Assembly: GCA_030271625.1 (NCBI GenBank)
Contig: JARXKN010000003.1
Span: forward strand, 1-64,000
Source of the DNA: Patescibacteria group bacterium
Lineage (GTDB): Bacteria; Patescibacteriota; Saccharimonadia; Saccharimonadales; UBA4665
DNA length: 64,000 bases
Direction of reading: 5' to 3'
The notes beneath the pieces are model-generated. The model was given only the letters and a program-made list of their open reading frames with translations. It ran no database searches and was not told where the DNA came from. Every line of letters begins with the position of its first letter. Position 1 is the first letter of the stretch. Below, in pieces: positions 53,353-61,810 of the stretch. The translations under genes were made by a program, and so were the position numbers.

Positions 53353-54528
53353 ATGAACCACTTCACCAAACTCAAAAAAGTTACCTTTAAACACCGCCTA
53401 GTCAGTGCTGTGTTAGCGGCCACTATGGTGCTAGTGCCTTCAATGCAGATTGTTTCGGCGGCAACTACCCAACAACTCCAAGATCAGATTAATCAGTTGA
53501 ACGCGGCAAATTCCGACAGCCAATCAACGGTCAGCGGGCTGCAAAGCCAAGCTGCCAATTATCAAGATGCTATCAATAAGCTTCAAGAGCAAATTAATTC
53601 TATCCGTGGCGCGATTGCCGCTAACCAGGCTAAGCAAGCGGACTTACAACAGCAAATCATCGCCAATCAAGCCTTAATTGTTCAGAAGAAAGCCACCCTG
53701 GGCGAAGATATTAAAGCCATGTACGTCGATGGCACCCCTAGCACCATCGAACTGTTAGCGACTAGTAATAACCTCAGCGATTACTTTGACAAGCAGGAGT
53801 ACCGTACTAAGGTCCAGAGCAAGTTACAGGACACCCTGAAGCAAATTGCCGCCTTACAGCAACAGTTGCAGGCCCAAAAAGTTGAAGTCGAGCAGCTACT
53901 CGCTACTCAACAGCAACAACAGGCTCAACTTGATGCAAGTCAGGCCGAGCAGGGCCGTTTACTCAGCCTGAATCAACAACAGCAAGATGCCTACAACGCC
54001 CAAATCCAAGCCAATAAGGGTCAGATTGCCGAACTGCAACGGCAACAGGCCGAAATTAACCGCCGTAATTCATTAGCTGCAAATGTTCAGGCTAGTGGTG
54101 GCAACGGTGGCGCCTGTGATAATGGTAGCGGTAATGGCGGTTATCCAATGGTCTGGTGTGATGCCTACCAGGACACCTTGCCAACCATCGACTATAGCTC
54201 AGACCCTATTAACCGCGAATGTACCTCATTTGCTTACTGGTACTTTACTAGTCAGGAAGGTAACTCACTGCACGTTACCGGCAATGCTAAAGATTGGGTG
54301 TACACCGCTAACCGTCCGGTCGACAATACGCCAGAAGTGGGTTCGATTGGTATTAGTACCGCCGGTTACTACGGTCACGTCATGATCATCTTGGCTCTCT
54401 CAGGTCAGACCTACCACGGCTTTACGGTTGCGCCCGGCTATGTCCTGACCATGAGTATGAACTACGATTACGCCGGTCACTTCCACGTCGATCAACGCGC
54501 TGCCTCTAGTCTGTACTACATCCACTAA
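53353..54528 (+). CDS. Secreted coiled-coil CHAP-domain peptidoglycan hydrolase (PcsB/CwlO-like)
   Basis: 391 residues from ATG 53353. Signal peptide ~1-37 (ending QIVSAA), a long Gln-rich coiled coil (~38-250), a Gly-rich linker, and a C-terminal CHAP domain (~265-391) with the catalytic Cys in NRECTSFAYWYF and His in GHVMIIL. CHAP domains cleave peptide bonds in peptidoglycan as amidases or endopeptidases. The layout coiled coil plus CHAP next to ftsEX is that of PcsB, whose hydrolase activity is gated by FtsEX. It has its own promoter. Confidence 0.92.
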   Translation: MNHFTKLKKVTFKHRLVSAVLAATMVLVPSMQIVSAATTQQLQDQINQLNAANSDSQSTVSGLQSQAANYQDAINKLQEQINSIRGAIAANQAKQADLQQQIIANQALIVQKKATLGEDIKAMYVDGTPSTIELLATSNNLSDYFDKQEYRTKVQSKLQDTLKQIAALQQQLQAQKVEVEQLLATQQQQQAQLDASQAEQGRLLSLNQQQQDAYNAQIQANKGQIAELQRQQAEINRRNSLAANVQASGGNGGACDNGSGNGGYPMVWCDAYQDTLPTIDYSSDPINRECTSFAYWYFTSQEGNSLHVTGNAKDWVYTANRPVDNTPEVGSIGISTAGYYGHVMIILALSGQTYHGFTVAPGYVLTMSMNYDYAGHFHVDQRAASSLYYIH

Positions 54529-54579
54529 ACGGTAGTAAATGTTTCCCGAGCCTGGTCATAGCTGGTATACTTAAGCGTA

Positions 54580-55794
54580 ATGAGTTTTGAAAACAAACAG
54601 GGAAGTACGTCTAGCTTACTGGGCAAATTAGGTTACTTAGTTGTAGCTGGTGTTATCTTTGTAGCTGGTGTCGGCTTTGGTGATGGCCGCTTGAATCTTA
54701 ATTTACACCGCGGTCCGTCACCGGTTGCCAACGGTCTGCCCGACAAGCTAAATTACGCTTCACTCGACGAAGTCTACCAAGCCGTTAAGGCCAACTATAA
54801 CGGCGACTTAAATCAAAGTCAGATTATTGATGGCCTGAAACACGGTTTAGCAGCTTCCGCGAAAGACCCGTACACGGTGTACTTTACGGCCAAAGAAGCT
54901 AAAGATTTTAGTGATCAGCTTAATAATTCATTTGCCGGTATTGGCGCCCGCCTCAGTAAAGATAGTGATGGCAACTTAATCATTGGCGAGGCCATTGCTG
55001 GCTTTCCAGCCGAGAAGGCCGGTTTGAAGAAGCAAGATATCATTATTGAAGTCAACGGCACCCAAACCAGCAACTTAACGCTCGATGACGCTATCAGTAA
55101 GATTCGTGGCCCGGCCAGTACGACCGTTAAACTTAAGATTGTTCGCGACAAGTCTCAGACACTCGACTTTGCGGTTGTCCGCCAGACTATTAACTTACCA
55201 AGTGTAACCACTAAAACCCTTGATGGTAACATTGGTTACATCCAAATTGGCACCTTTGCTAATGACACCACCAGCTTGATGCAAAAGGCGGCGCAACAAT
55301 TTAAAGATGCCGGCGTAAAAGGAATCGTCTTAGATCTTCGTAACGATCCAGGCGGTTTGCTAGAAGCGGCGGTTAACGTCTCCAGTCTATGGTTGCCGCA
55401 GGGCACCAGCGTGCTCCAAGAGCGCCGTGGCAGCACGGTCACCCAAAGTTACGCCGCCGTTGGTAGCGACACGCTCCACGGCGTCCCAACCGTCGTTCTA
55501 ATCAACGAGGGTAGCGCCAGTGCCTCGGAAATCACGGCCGGCGCCTTACACGATAATAAGGCCGCTCGTTTAATCGGTACCAAGAGCTACGGCAAAGGCG
55601 TGGTCCAACAGCTCATTAACCTCGGCGATGGCGGTCAACTAAAAGTTACTGTTGCCAGCTGGTACCGCCCGAACGGCCAGAATATCAACCATAAAGGCAT
55701 TACGCCCGACGACACTGTTAAGATTTCTGATGCCGATCTAAAGGCTACTAAAGACACGCAATTAGACGCCGCCCAAGCCTACCTAAACAAATAG
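54580..55794 (+). CDS. S41-family C-terminal processing protease (CtpA-like)
   Basis: 404 residues. An N-terminal signal anchor (~15-35), a PDZ domain (~115-200: GIGARLSKDSDGNLII, EKAGLKKQDIIIEVNG), and the S41 core with the catalytic Ser in GSASASEITAGAL and Lys in GTKSYGKGVVQ. It cleaves C-termini of exported proteins and in several bacteria controls cell-wall hydrolases, fitting its place beside the CHAP gene. TGG-TATACT (54566-54571) lies 8 nt before the ATG: a leaderless start. Confidence 0.95.
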   Translation: MSFENKQGSTSSLLGKLGYLVVAGVIFVAGVGFGDGRLNLNLHRGPSPVANGLPDKLNYASLDEVYQAVKANYNGDLNQSQIIDGLKHGLAASAKDPYTVYFTAKEAKDFSDQLNNSFAGIGARLSKDSDGNLIIGEAIAGFPAEKAGLKKQDIIIEVNGTQTSNLTLDDAISKIRGPASTTVKLKIVRDKSQTLDFAVVRQTINLPSVTTKTLDGNIGYIQIGTFANDTTSLMQKAAQQFKDAGVKGIVLDLRNDPGGLLEAAVNVSSLWLPQGTSVLQERRGSTVTQSYAAVGSDTLHGVPTVVLINEGSASASEITAGALHDNKAARLIGTKSYGKGVVQQLINLGDGGQLKVTVASWYRPNGQNINHKGITPDDTVKISDADLKATKDTQLDAAQAYLNK

Positions 55795-55849
55795 TTGCTG
55801 GGGCTTGGGCAGCATGGTAGTATTTATGGAAAAGAGAGGTGAGTTGTAA

Positions 55850-57451
55850 GTGGCAAGTAGCACGAAGTATGTGTTTGTAACTGGGGGTGTGCTTTCTGGA
55901 CTAGGGAAGGGCATTACCGCCGCCTCGATTGCCAATCTTCTAAAAGCCCGCGGTTTATCGGTTAACTTACAAAAATGTGACCCGTATTTAAATGTTGATG
56001 CTGGCCTGTTAAACCCCCGCGAACACGGTGAGTGCTTCGTAACCCGGGATGGTGCAGAGACCGATTTGGATCTTGGTCACTACGAACGCTTTATCGATCA
56101 GGAGCTGACCCAAATTAGCTCGCTGATGAGCGGCCGGGTGCTGCTAAAAGTTATCCAAGATGAGCGTGACGGTAAGTATGAAGGCAAGTCTGTCCAAATT
56201 ATTCCCCAGGTCACCAGCACGATTCAGGACTACATTGCCGAAGCCGGTGCCGGTCACGACGTTCACATTGTCGAAATTGGTGGTACCGTTGGCGATTACG
56301 AATCACTCAGCTTTATAGAGGCCATCCGCGAGTTTAGCATGCGGGTTGGTCGCGAAAACTGCTTGTATGTCCATCTCGTCTACCTGCCTTACTTGGGCGC
56401 CAGCCAGGAAATTAAGACTAAGCCAGCTCAAAATTCGGTCCGCGAACTGCGCGGTCTGGGCATTGCGCCAGATGTATTAATGGCACGCTCCGAAGCTCCA
56501 GCCAACGAAAGTGTCAAACAGAAACTAAGTCTATTTTGTGGCGTTTCGGAAGATGCCATTGCCTTATTACCAAATGCCCGCAGCATCTACGATGTCCCGT
56601 TGACACTAGAAGATAGCGGCATAACCGATGTCATTGTCGATCGCCTCGGCCTGACTGCCAAAACCACTGATCTGACCGCTTGGCGCACCATGGTGACTCG
56701 TGCTACCACTACCTTCGATAAGACCGTTACGGTCGGCATCGTTGCCAAATACATGGATAACGCCGATACCTACTTAAGTGTCTTTGAAGCGCTAAAGGCA
56801 GCCGCCTGGTGGAACGACGTTAATATTGATCTAAAGTGGGTAGATGCCGCCGAGCTGGGTGAAAGTAACAATGTCGCGGCTGAGCTAGCTAAGTATGATG
56901 GAGTAGTTGTTCCTGGCGGTTTTGGCTCGCGCGGTGTGGAAGGCAAAATTCAGGCCGCTCAGCACGCCCTGACAAACAAATTACCGTATCTTGGTTTGTG
57001 TTACGGTCTGCACATGGCCGTCATCGCCGCCGCCCGTTTGAAAGGGCTTACCAAAGCCAACACTACCGAAGTCGATCCAGATACGCCTGACCCAATTATC
57101 GCCACTATGGCCGGCCAAGAAGGCAAGCAGAGCACCGGTGGCACGATGCGCTTGGGCGACTACACCTGCGATCTAGTCGCGGGCAGCCTAGCGGCTAAGC
57201 TATACGGCACCACTCAAATTGTCGAACGCCACCGGCACCGTTACGAATGTAACGCTGATTACGTCGACCAGTATGAGAGCTGGGGTATCCGCGCCGTCGG
57301 TACGAATCCAGAGACAAAATTGGTAGAAGTTATCGAAGCCATCGACCACCCATTCTTCTTGGCCAGTCAGTTCCACCCCGAACTTAAGGGTCGCCCGACC
57401 GCTGCTCATCCAATGTTTGACGGCTTCGTTAAAGCTATCATCAACAAATAG
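55850..57451 (+). CDS. pyrG: CTP synthase
   Basis: 533 residues starting at GTG 55850 after a GAGAGGTGAG ribosome binding site. The synthase domain has VTGGVLSGLGKGITAASIAN and KCDPYLNVDAGLLNPREHGE; the glutaminase domain has VPGGFGSRGVEGKI, the nucleophile Cys in LGLCYGLHMAV, and His/Glu in FHPELKGRP. It makes CTP from UTP and glutamine. It is the only biosynthetic enzyme in the window, in line with an organism that scavenges other metabolites. Confidence 0.97.
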   Translation: MASSTKYVFVTGGVLSGLGKGITAASIANLLKARGLSVNLQKCDPYLNVDAGLLNPREHGECFVTRDGAETDLDLGHYERFIDQELTQISSLMSGRVLLKVIQDERDGKYEGKSVQIIPQVTSTIQDYIAEAGAGHDVHIVEIGGTVGDYESLSFIEAIREFSMRVGRENCLYVHLVYLPYLGASQEIKTKPAQNSVRELRGLGIAPDVLMARSEAPANESVKQKLSLFCGVSEDAIALLPNARSIYDVPLTLEDSGITDVIVDRLGLTAKTTDLTAWRTMVTRATTTFDKTVTVGIVAKYMDNADTYLSVFEALKAAAWWNDVNIDLKWVDAAELGESNNVAAELAKYDGVVVPGGFGSRGVEGKIQAAQHALTNKLPYLGLCYGLHMAVIAAARLKGLTKANTTEVDPDTPDPIIATMAGQEGKQSTGGTMRLGDYTCDLVAGSLAAKLYGTTQIVERHRHRYECNADYVDQYESWGIRAVGTNPETKLVEVIEAIDHPFFLASQFHPELKGRPTAAHPMFDGFVKAIINK

Positions 57452-57453
57452 TT

Positions 57454-57476
57454 GCCCTAACAGCGGCCGCTAGGGC
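57454..57476 (+). other. Hairpin after pyrG, possible weak terminator
   Basis: GCCCTA (57454-57459) pairs with TAGGGC (57471-57476); the loop contains the palindrome GCGGCCGC. The following T-run is poor (CTATTT), so termination is doubtful. Confidence 0.35.
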
Positions 57477-57521
57477 CTATTTCAGTTGCCAAGCCGTCAA
57501 ATCTGCGATACCATGAGCAGT

Positions 57522-57980
57522 ATGCAACCAACATCACCCGACCCAATCAATCCAGTACCGGTACCAACTCCAGCTCCTGAAGCAGTCGCTGCGCAATCAT
57601 CCGACCATCCAAAGCGTATTTTATTAGTCGAAGATGATGACGCCCTCGCCAATGTCTACGTTATGCGTCTGCAGGCCGAAGGCATGGACATCCGTCGTGT
57701 CGCCAATGGCGAAGATGCGCTGGCAGCTGTCTTAAGCTACCACCCCGACCTGGTGCTATTAGATGTCATGATGCCCAAAGTCAGCGGCTTTGATGTTTTA
57801 GACATCCTCCGCAACACGCCAGAAACTGCCAACACCAAGATAATTATGTTGACCGCCCTCAGCCAGGAAAGTGACAAAGCCCGCGCTGAAAGCCTTGGCG
57901 TTGACGATTACCTCGTTAAATCACAGGTCGTTATTGCCGATGTTGTCGACCGGGTGAAGCATCACCTCGCAATTAACTAA
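57522..57980 (+). CDS. Stand-alone response-regulator receiver protein
   Basis: 152 residues from ATG 57522; ATG 57513 is an alternative but touches the putative -10 box GATACC (57507-57512). Residues 1-30 are a Pro-rich linker; 31-152 are a receiver domain with acidic pocket EDDD (37-40), phospho-acceptor Asp81 (VLLDVMMPK), LTAL and the conserved Lys in YLVKS. No output domain and no histidine kinase in the window. It probably signals by protein contact. Confidence 0.9.
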   Translation: MQPTSPDPINPVPVPTPAPEAVAAQSSDHPKRILLVEDDDALANVYVMRLQAEGMDIRRVANGEDALAAVLSYHPDLVLLDVMMPKVSGFDVLDILRNTPETANTKIIMLTALSQESDKARAESLGVDDYLVKSQVVIADVVDRVKHHLAIN

Positions 57981-58002
57981 TCAACTACCGCTGTAGCTGA
58001 GC

Positions 58003-58031
58003 TTGACATCTGTTAAAGCTTATGTTAAACT
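58003..58031 (+). promoter_or_regulatory. Promoter of the 58056 gene, twin of 58638
   Basis: Consensus TTGACA at 58003-58008, 17 bp, TAAACT at 58026-58031. Nucleotides 9-16 of the spacer read AGCTTATG, exactly as in the promoter at 58638. Confidence 0.75.
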
Positions 58032-58055
58032 ACAATTTAATAAGCTTCAGCAATT

Positions 58056-58616
58056 ATGTCAGCACTAACTCCTAATTTTAATAATTTTCCAAGCTCAGGC
58101 CCAGAGAGCCTGTTGGATAGTGGGGTTAGCGAATTAGTACAGACTAACCTCCGCATAATAGACAGCTATATCGCCAGTAATGGCGGTTTTGATTTTGGCC
58201 AGCCCCTTTCAGTTGTTCCTCAGCACTATCGGGGTGAGGAAATCCAGTCTAGCGTAAAAGAAGAAGTTTCAGAGAAAGCCTTACAGCAACTCCGGACCGC
58301 AGTCGGAGGTAGCGAGCCAATAACAGAAGAACTACCCTATGGCACTAACGCTTACTGGAGTTTTGATCGTGAGGGCAGGCAAGTGTTTATCACAGAAACA
58401 AGACTATATCCCAACGTAAAAGGCTCCCAATATCAAGTCTCGCCTTTAACTGCAGGGGTTAGCCTAACCATGCCGCAGCACATTGAAGCGCGCAACACTG
58501 AAGTATTACTAGTCGGTCCAGAAATAACTCAGGAGTTGACTGTTGCGTCCGTACGAACCAAAAAACTTGGTCGTTTGGCTGTCAAACGTCTTCGTCGCAG
58601 CGCTAGCGACATCTGA
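58056..58616 (+). CDS. Hypothetical protein, 186 aa, basic C-terminal tail
   Basis: Soluble, no signal peptide. A Ser/Pro/Asn-rich N-terminus, a central region (YGTNAYWSFDREGRQVFITE) and a strongly basic amphipathic end (RTKKLGRLAVKRLRRSASDI). Unknown family. No Shine-Dalgarno sequence; predicted leader about 18 nt. Its promoter matches that of the next gene and both proteins end in a basic segment containing LGRL, so the two may be functionally paired. Confidence 0.65.
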   Translation: MSALTPNFNNFPSSGPESLLDSGVSELVQTNLRIIDSYIASNGGFDFGQPLSVVPQHYRGEEIQSSVKEEVSEKALQQLRTAVGGSEPITEELPYGTNAYWSFDREGRQVFITETRLYPNVKGSQYQVSPLTAGVSLTMPQHIEARNTEVLLVGPEITQELTVASVRTKKLGRLAVKRLRRSASDI

Positions 58617-58637
58617 ATGCAACAGAGTACCACGCAG

Positions 58638-58666
58638 TTGACAAAAAATACAGCTTATGCTAACAT
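58638..58666 (+). promoter_or_regulatory. Promoter of the 58720 gene, twin of 58003
   Basis: TTGACA at 58638-58643, 17 bp, TAACAT at 58661-58666. The spacer carries AGCTTATG at the same place as the promoter at 58003. Confidence 0.75.
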
Positions 58667-58719
58667 AAGTACATACTAAATTAAGCTCACTACTTTTTCC
58701 ACAAAAGGATAAAAATAAA

Positions 58720-59103
58720 ATGTCAGAATCAACTCCTCAATCTAACCTACACGGCGGCTACACTGGTCAATCATTTAATCGCCCCATACTCGGCTTGCCA
58801 GAAGGGATGTCCGTTCAAGAAGCGCATGTCCTTAATATGCAACAGAATGCAGAAAATTCTACGCAGTTAAGCGTCAGTCCGGAAACAATTGAGCCGGTAA
58901 CTAATCCTGACCTGATTACCGAAGTACCGGACTTTAATTCGTTGCCCAAAGCTAACACTCAAAGCGTGTCTCCGTTGACAGGCTTCAGTGAAACTGGCAG
59001 TAATCAACTGCCTAGTGGTAATACCGATAGCGCCCAGCCCGAAGCAGAGCCTCGGAAGAGTCGCATGGCCCGGATGCTCGGTCGCTTAGGACTTAGTAAG
59101 TAA
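58720..59103 (+). CDS. Hypothetical protein, 127 aa, probably disordered with basic tail
   Basis: Low-complexity sequence rich in Ser, Asn, Gln, Pro and Thr, with no membrane helix or signal peptide, ending in a basic helix RKSRMARMLGRLGLSK. Ribosome binding site AAAGGA. Unknown family. It shares promoter layout and the style of its C-terminus with the 58056 gene. Confidence 0.6.
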   Translation: MSESTPQSNLHGGYTGQSFNRPILGLPEGMSVQEAHVLNMQQNAENSTQLSVSPETIEPVTNPDLITEVPDFNSLPKANTQSVSPLTGFSETGSNQLPSGNTDSAQPEAEPRKSRMARMLGRLGLSK

Positions 59104-59112
59104 TTCTAGATC

Positions 59113-59156
59113 GCGCAAATAAATAACCGCTCAGTTGAGCGGTTATTTATTTGCGC
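59113..59156. terminator. Bidirectional terminator, perfect 21-bp inverted repeat
   Basis: Arms 59113-59133 and 59136-59156 are perfectly complementary (core ATAACCGCTCA / TGAGCGGTTAT) with 2 nt between. A/T-rich outer parts give a T-tract on each strand. It separates the 58720 gene from the oppositely oriented rpmA. Confidence 0.85.
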
Positions 59157-59166
59157 AACAGCGTTA

Positions 59167-59439
59167 TTAGATAACGGTAACTTCAGTGCGAGGGACGCTG
59201 CGGCCGCTAAAGGTACGGACTTTGCGGGTAGTGTACTTTACGATGCCATCGCGGTCAGCGTGGATGGTAAAGTTGCGGCTAACTTTGGTGCCAACACCGC
59301 CACGCTTGCTCATGCCAACTTGGCGCACAATTACCATGCCGGTCTTAACTTTTTCGCCACCGAAGAGCTTAACGCCAAGGCGCTGGCCGGGTGAGTCGCG
59401 GGTATTTTTGGCGGTACCGCCAGCTTTCACATGTGACAT
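59167..59439 (-). CDS. rpmA: 50S ribosomal protein L27
   Basis: 90 residues: MSHVKAGGTAKNTRDSPGQR, then LGVKLFGGEKVKTGMVIVRQ and GVGTKVSRNFTIHADRDGIV match L27. The N-terminus reaches toward the peptidyl transferase centre. There is no cleavable N-terminal extension of the Firmicutes kind. Ribosome binding site AAGGAA. It follows the RNA methyltransferase gene by 10 nt. Confidence 0.95.
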   Translation of the reverse strand: MSHVKAGGTAKNTRDSPGQRLGVKLFGGEKVKTGMVIVRQVGMSKRGGVGTKVSRNFTIHADRDGIVKYTTRKVRTFSGRSVPRTEVTVI

Positions 59440-59449
59440 AGAGTGTTCC

Positions 59450-60655
59450 TTACTGCTTTACTAATACTAAGAGCTGGCGGGCGACGTATTGATCTGGTCT
59501 AAAGTAGATCAGCTCATCGTTCCCAGCGTGCTCAAAACTTACTCGATTATAGCCCAAATCGCTTATCTGGTCAACAAGGGGTAGGATTTTGAAGGCTGCC
59601 GGGGCATTTGTAGTTGCCCAAGCCGGCACTGCTAAACAGAAGCGTGTCCCCGCCGGCACCTGGCTGTGAATATTACGCAGAAACTTTTTTATAATTAGGT
59701 TACAGTCGGCCACGGTCTGAGCTAAGGCTTCAGCAGCCGGCGGCCTAGTGAATGGCTTACCTAAATAGGTCTCGCCAGCTACGTAATTAACGGGCATATC
59801 CCAGACAAAATTAGTGGCGTCACCCTTAGCAAGTTTTGCAAAATCAGCCGGTAGGTTGAGTCGGTACTGCGTGTTAAGCCAGTCGAAGTTGAGGCCAGAG
59901 TAGTCAATCATGCGTTGCTCAAGGTCGGTACCATAGGGCGTGTAGCCCATTAGAGCGGCTTCTTGTAGCAAAACGCCAGTGCCACAAAAAGGGTCTAAAA
60001 TAATTTGACCAGCCGGCGCCGGGGCAGCGGACAGTGGCCCAACGGCTAAATTAATTAACAGCTGAGCCAATTTCGGCGGAAGCATACCAACGCGGGCATC
60101 ACGCTTTGGGCGCTCGCGGTCGCGGTAGGTATAACTAGCAATATCCTGCACTTGGACGGTCTGACCGATGACAGTCCGGTCGCCATCGGTAACAATCACT
60201 AATTCCCAACCCATCGGACCGGTCAGTTTATTGTGATGGACTTGGGCAGTATTGAGCTCTAATTCTTTGTTGGGTACTAATCTGACGGAGCGACCGGTTT
60301 TTCGAATAACTTTTTTGAGGTTGAGACCGGTGGCTTCCAACTGGCGGATGTTGACATCAAAGCCTTGGACGCTCAGTCCGAGCGTCAGCTTACCCTCTGG
60401 AAGTTGGCTAGCGTGGCGGGGGGCGGCTTGCATAAGAAACTTTTCAACTTGGCGCCACTGAACAGTGTCTAGCTCATGGACGACACGGCAGAGCTTGGTT
60501 GCACCGCCTAAACGATTAAAGTCTATCTGAGCGGCGTCGAGCGCTACAATGACCGCTTGATCACCGATGTTAGTTAAAACGCTACTGCCGTATAGACTTT
60601 CGAGCTCGGCCAGGCCCAGCGCTGGTTGACGGCCGAGGAGTAATAAACTGTTCAT
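59450..60655 (-). CDS. Trm11/TrmG10-like RNA or DNA methyltransferase
   Basis: 401 residues. A THUMP-like N-terminal half (~1-170: GRQPALGLAELESLYG, then ATKLCRVV) is followed by YRDRERPKRDARVGMLPPKLAQL and SAM motif I DPFCGTGVLLQEA. This is the layout of the Trm11/TrmG10 guanine-N2 tRNA methyltransferases. The usual motif IV DPPYG is replaced by a segment reading AGETYLGKPF, so the exact chemistry is uncertain. TACACT (minus strand, 60663-60668) lies 7 nt before the start. rpmA follows after 10 nt. Confidence 0.82.
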   Translation of the reverse strand: MNSLLLLGRQPALGLAELESLYGSSVLTNIGDQAVIVALDAAQIDFNRLGGATKLCRVVHELDTVQWRQVEKFLMQAAPRHASQLPEGKLTLGLSVQGFDVNIRQLEATGLNLKKVIRKTGRSVRLVPNKELELNTAQVHHNKLTGPMGWELVIVTDGDRTVIGQTVQVQDIASYTYRDRERPKRDARVGMLPPKLAQLLINLAVGPLSAAPAPAGQIILDPFCGTGVLLQEAALMGYTPYGTDLEQRMIDYSGLNFDWLNTQYRLNLPADFAKLAKGDATNFVWDMPVNYVAGETYLGKPFTRPPAAEALAQTVADCNLIIKKFLRNIHSQVPAGTRFCLAVPAWATTNAPAAFKILPLVDQISDLGYNRVSFEHAGNDELIYFRPDQYVARQLLVLVKQ

Positions 60656-60662
60656 AGGCTTA

Positions 60663-60714
60663 AGTGTACCGCAAACTTGGCAGCAGTGGTAACCAGCCGC
60701 CGCAGCTGTATACT
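60663..60714. promoter_or_regulatory. Divergent -10 boxes for the 60655 and 60722 genes
   Basis: Minus strand TACACT at 60663-60668 lies 7 nt before ATG 60655. Plus strand TATACT at 60709-60714 lies 7 nt before ATG 60722. Both imply very short leaders. Confidence 0.5.
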
Positions 60715-60721
60715 ATTGGAT

Positions 60722-61810
60722 ATGCACGAATCGTCCCAACCGGCTACTAAAAAGAGTCACTGGAAGTTAATTCTTAATATCGTAACAGTCTTGCTGCTGG
60801 CGTTGCTGGTCTATGGCAGCCGCGATCAATTGTCGCAAACGCTTAGTAATCTACGGCACGTCAATGGTTGGATCTTGTTGCTTCTAATACCAATTGAGGC
60901 TTTGAATTACCACGCCCAGGCCCGCTTGTATCAACGATTATTTATGCTGGTCGGCACTCATTTTCCGTATTGGTACTTGTTTCGGACCTCGCTGGAACTA
61001 AACTTTGTGAACCATGTGTTTCCTAGTGGTGGAGCTGCTGGGGTGTCTTATTTTGGCGTTACGGTTCGCAAGGGCAAAGAAGTATCCGGTGGCAAGGCAA
61101 CGTTGGTGCACGTCATTAAATTGGCGGCTACCTTTACCTCGTTAGAAATAATTATTGCTTTTGGGTTATTGTGTTTGGCAATTGGCAACCGCGTGAATGG
61201 CTTGCTCTTACTTGTAACGGCTTCGTTATCGACGATTGTATTGCTGGTAACAGCAGCCGTGCCGTATGTGATTGGTTCTAAACAACGGACCAATAGTCTG
61301 CTGACTAATTCGACGGTACTGATAAACCGGCTGATTCATATCGTTCGGCCGGGTAGCCCGGAAACAATCAATATGACGGCTGCGAAAGATGCTTTTACCG
61401 AATTCCACGAAAATTATCAACAGCTAAAAAGTCGTTGGCGTGAACTCCGAGTGCCATTTATTTATGCCTTATTGGCTAACCTAACTGAAGTTGCGGCGCT
61501 GTATGTTGTCTATGTCGCCTTCGGCAAGTACGTTAATATCGGGGCGGTAATTATTGCTTACTCAGTGGCTAACTTTGCCGGCCTAGTCTCGGTACTACCT
61601 GGCGGAGTTGGTATCTATGAGGCCCTCATGACGGCCGTCATGGCCAGTGCTGGTGTGGCGCCAGGCGTTAGCTTACCGGTAACCGTCATGTACCGGGTAG
61701 TGAATACGGCCATCCAAGTACCTCCCGGCTATTTCCTATACCAACGTAGTTTGCGGCGCAAAAATGCTGAAGCCGCCAGCGCCCGGTTAGAAGCTTCGCA
61801 TGGCGCCTGA
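60722..61810 (+). CDS. Lysylphosphatidylglycerol synthase/flippase-type membrane protein (YbhN family)
   Basis: Start at ATG 60722 (362 residues), 7 nt after TATACT; the frame upstream to 60677 overlaps the promoter. About seven to eight membrane helices; family signatures NHVFPSGGAAGVSYFGVTVR and VSVLPGGVGIYEALMTAVMA. Related proteins flip or modify membrane lipids or intermediates; no synthase domain is attached, so the substrate is unknown. The UGA stop lies 11 nt inside xseA. Confidence 0.88.
   Translation: MHESSQPATKKSHWKLILNIVTVLLLALLVYGSRDQLSQTLSNLRHVNGWILLLLIPIEALNYHAQARLYQRLFMLVGTHFPYWYLFRTSLELNFVNHVFPSGGAAGVSYFGVTVRKGKEVSGGKATLVHVIKLAATFTSLEIIIAFGLLCLAIGNRVNGLLLLVTASLSTIVLLVTAAVPYVIGSKQRTNSLLTNSTVLINRLIHIVRPGSPETINMTAAKDAFTEFHENYQQLKSRWRELRVPFIYALLANLTEVAALYVVYVAFGKYVNIGAVIIAYSVANFAGLVSVLPGGVGIYEALMTAVMASAGVAPGVSLPVTVMYRVVNTAIQVPPGYFLYQRSLRRKNAEAASARLEASHGA

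Noticed and set aside
54083-54385. Alternative-frame 100-codon ORF inside the CHAP gene
   Set aside because: It overlaps the catalytic domain in a different frame and has no ribosome binding site or family resemblance.
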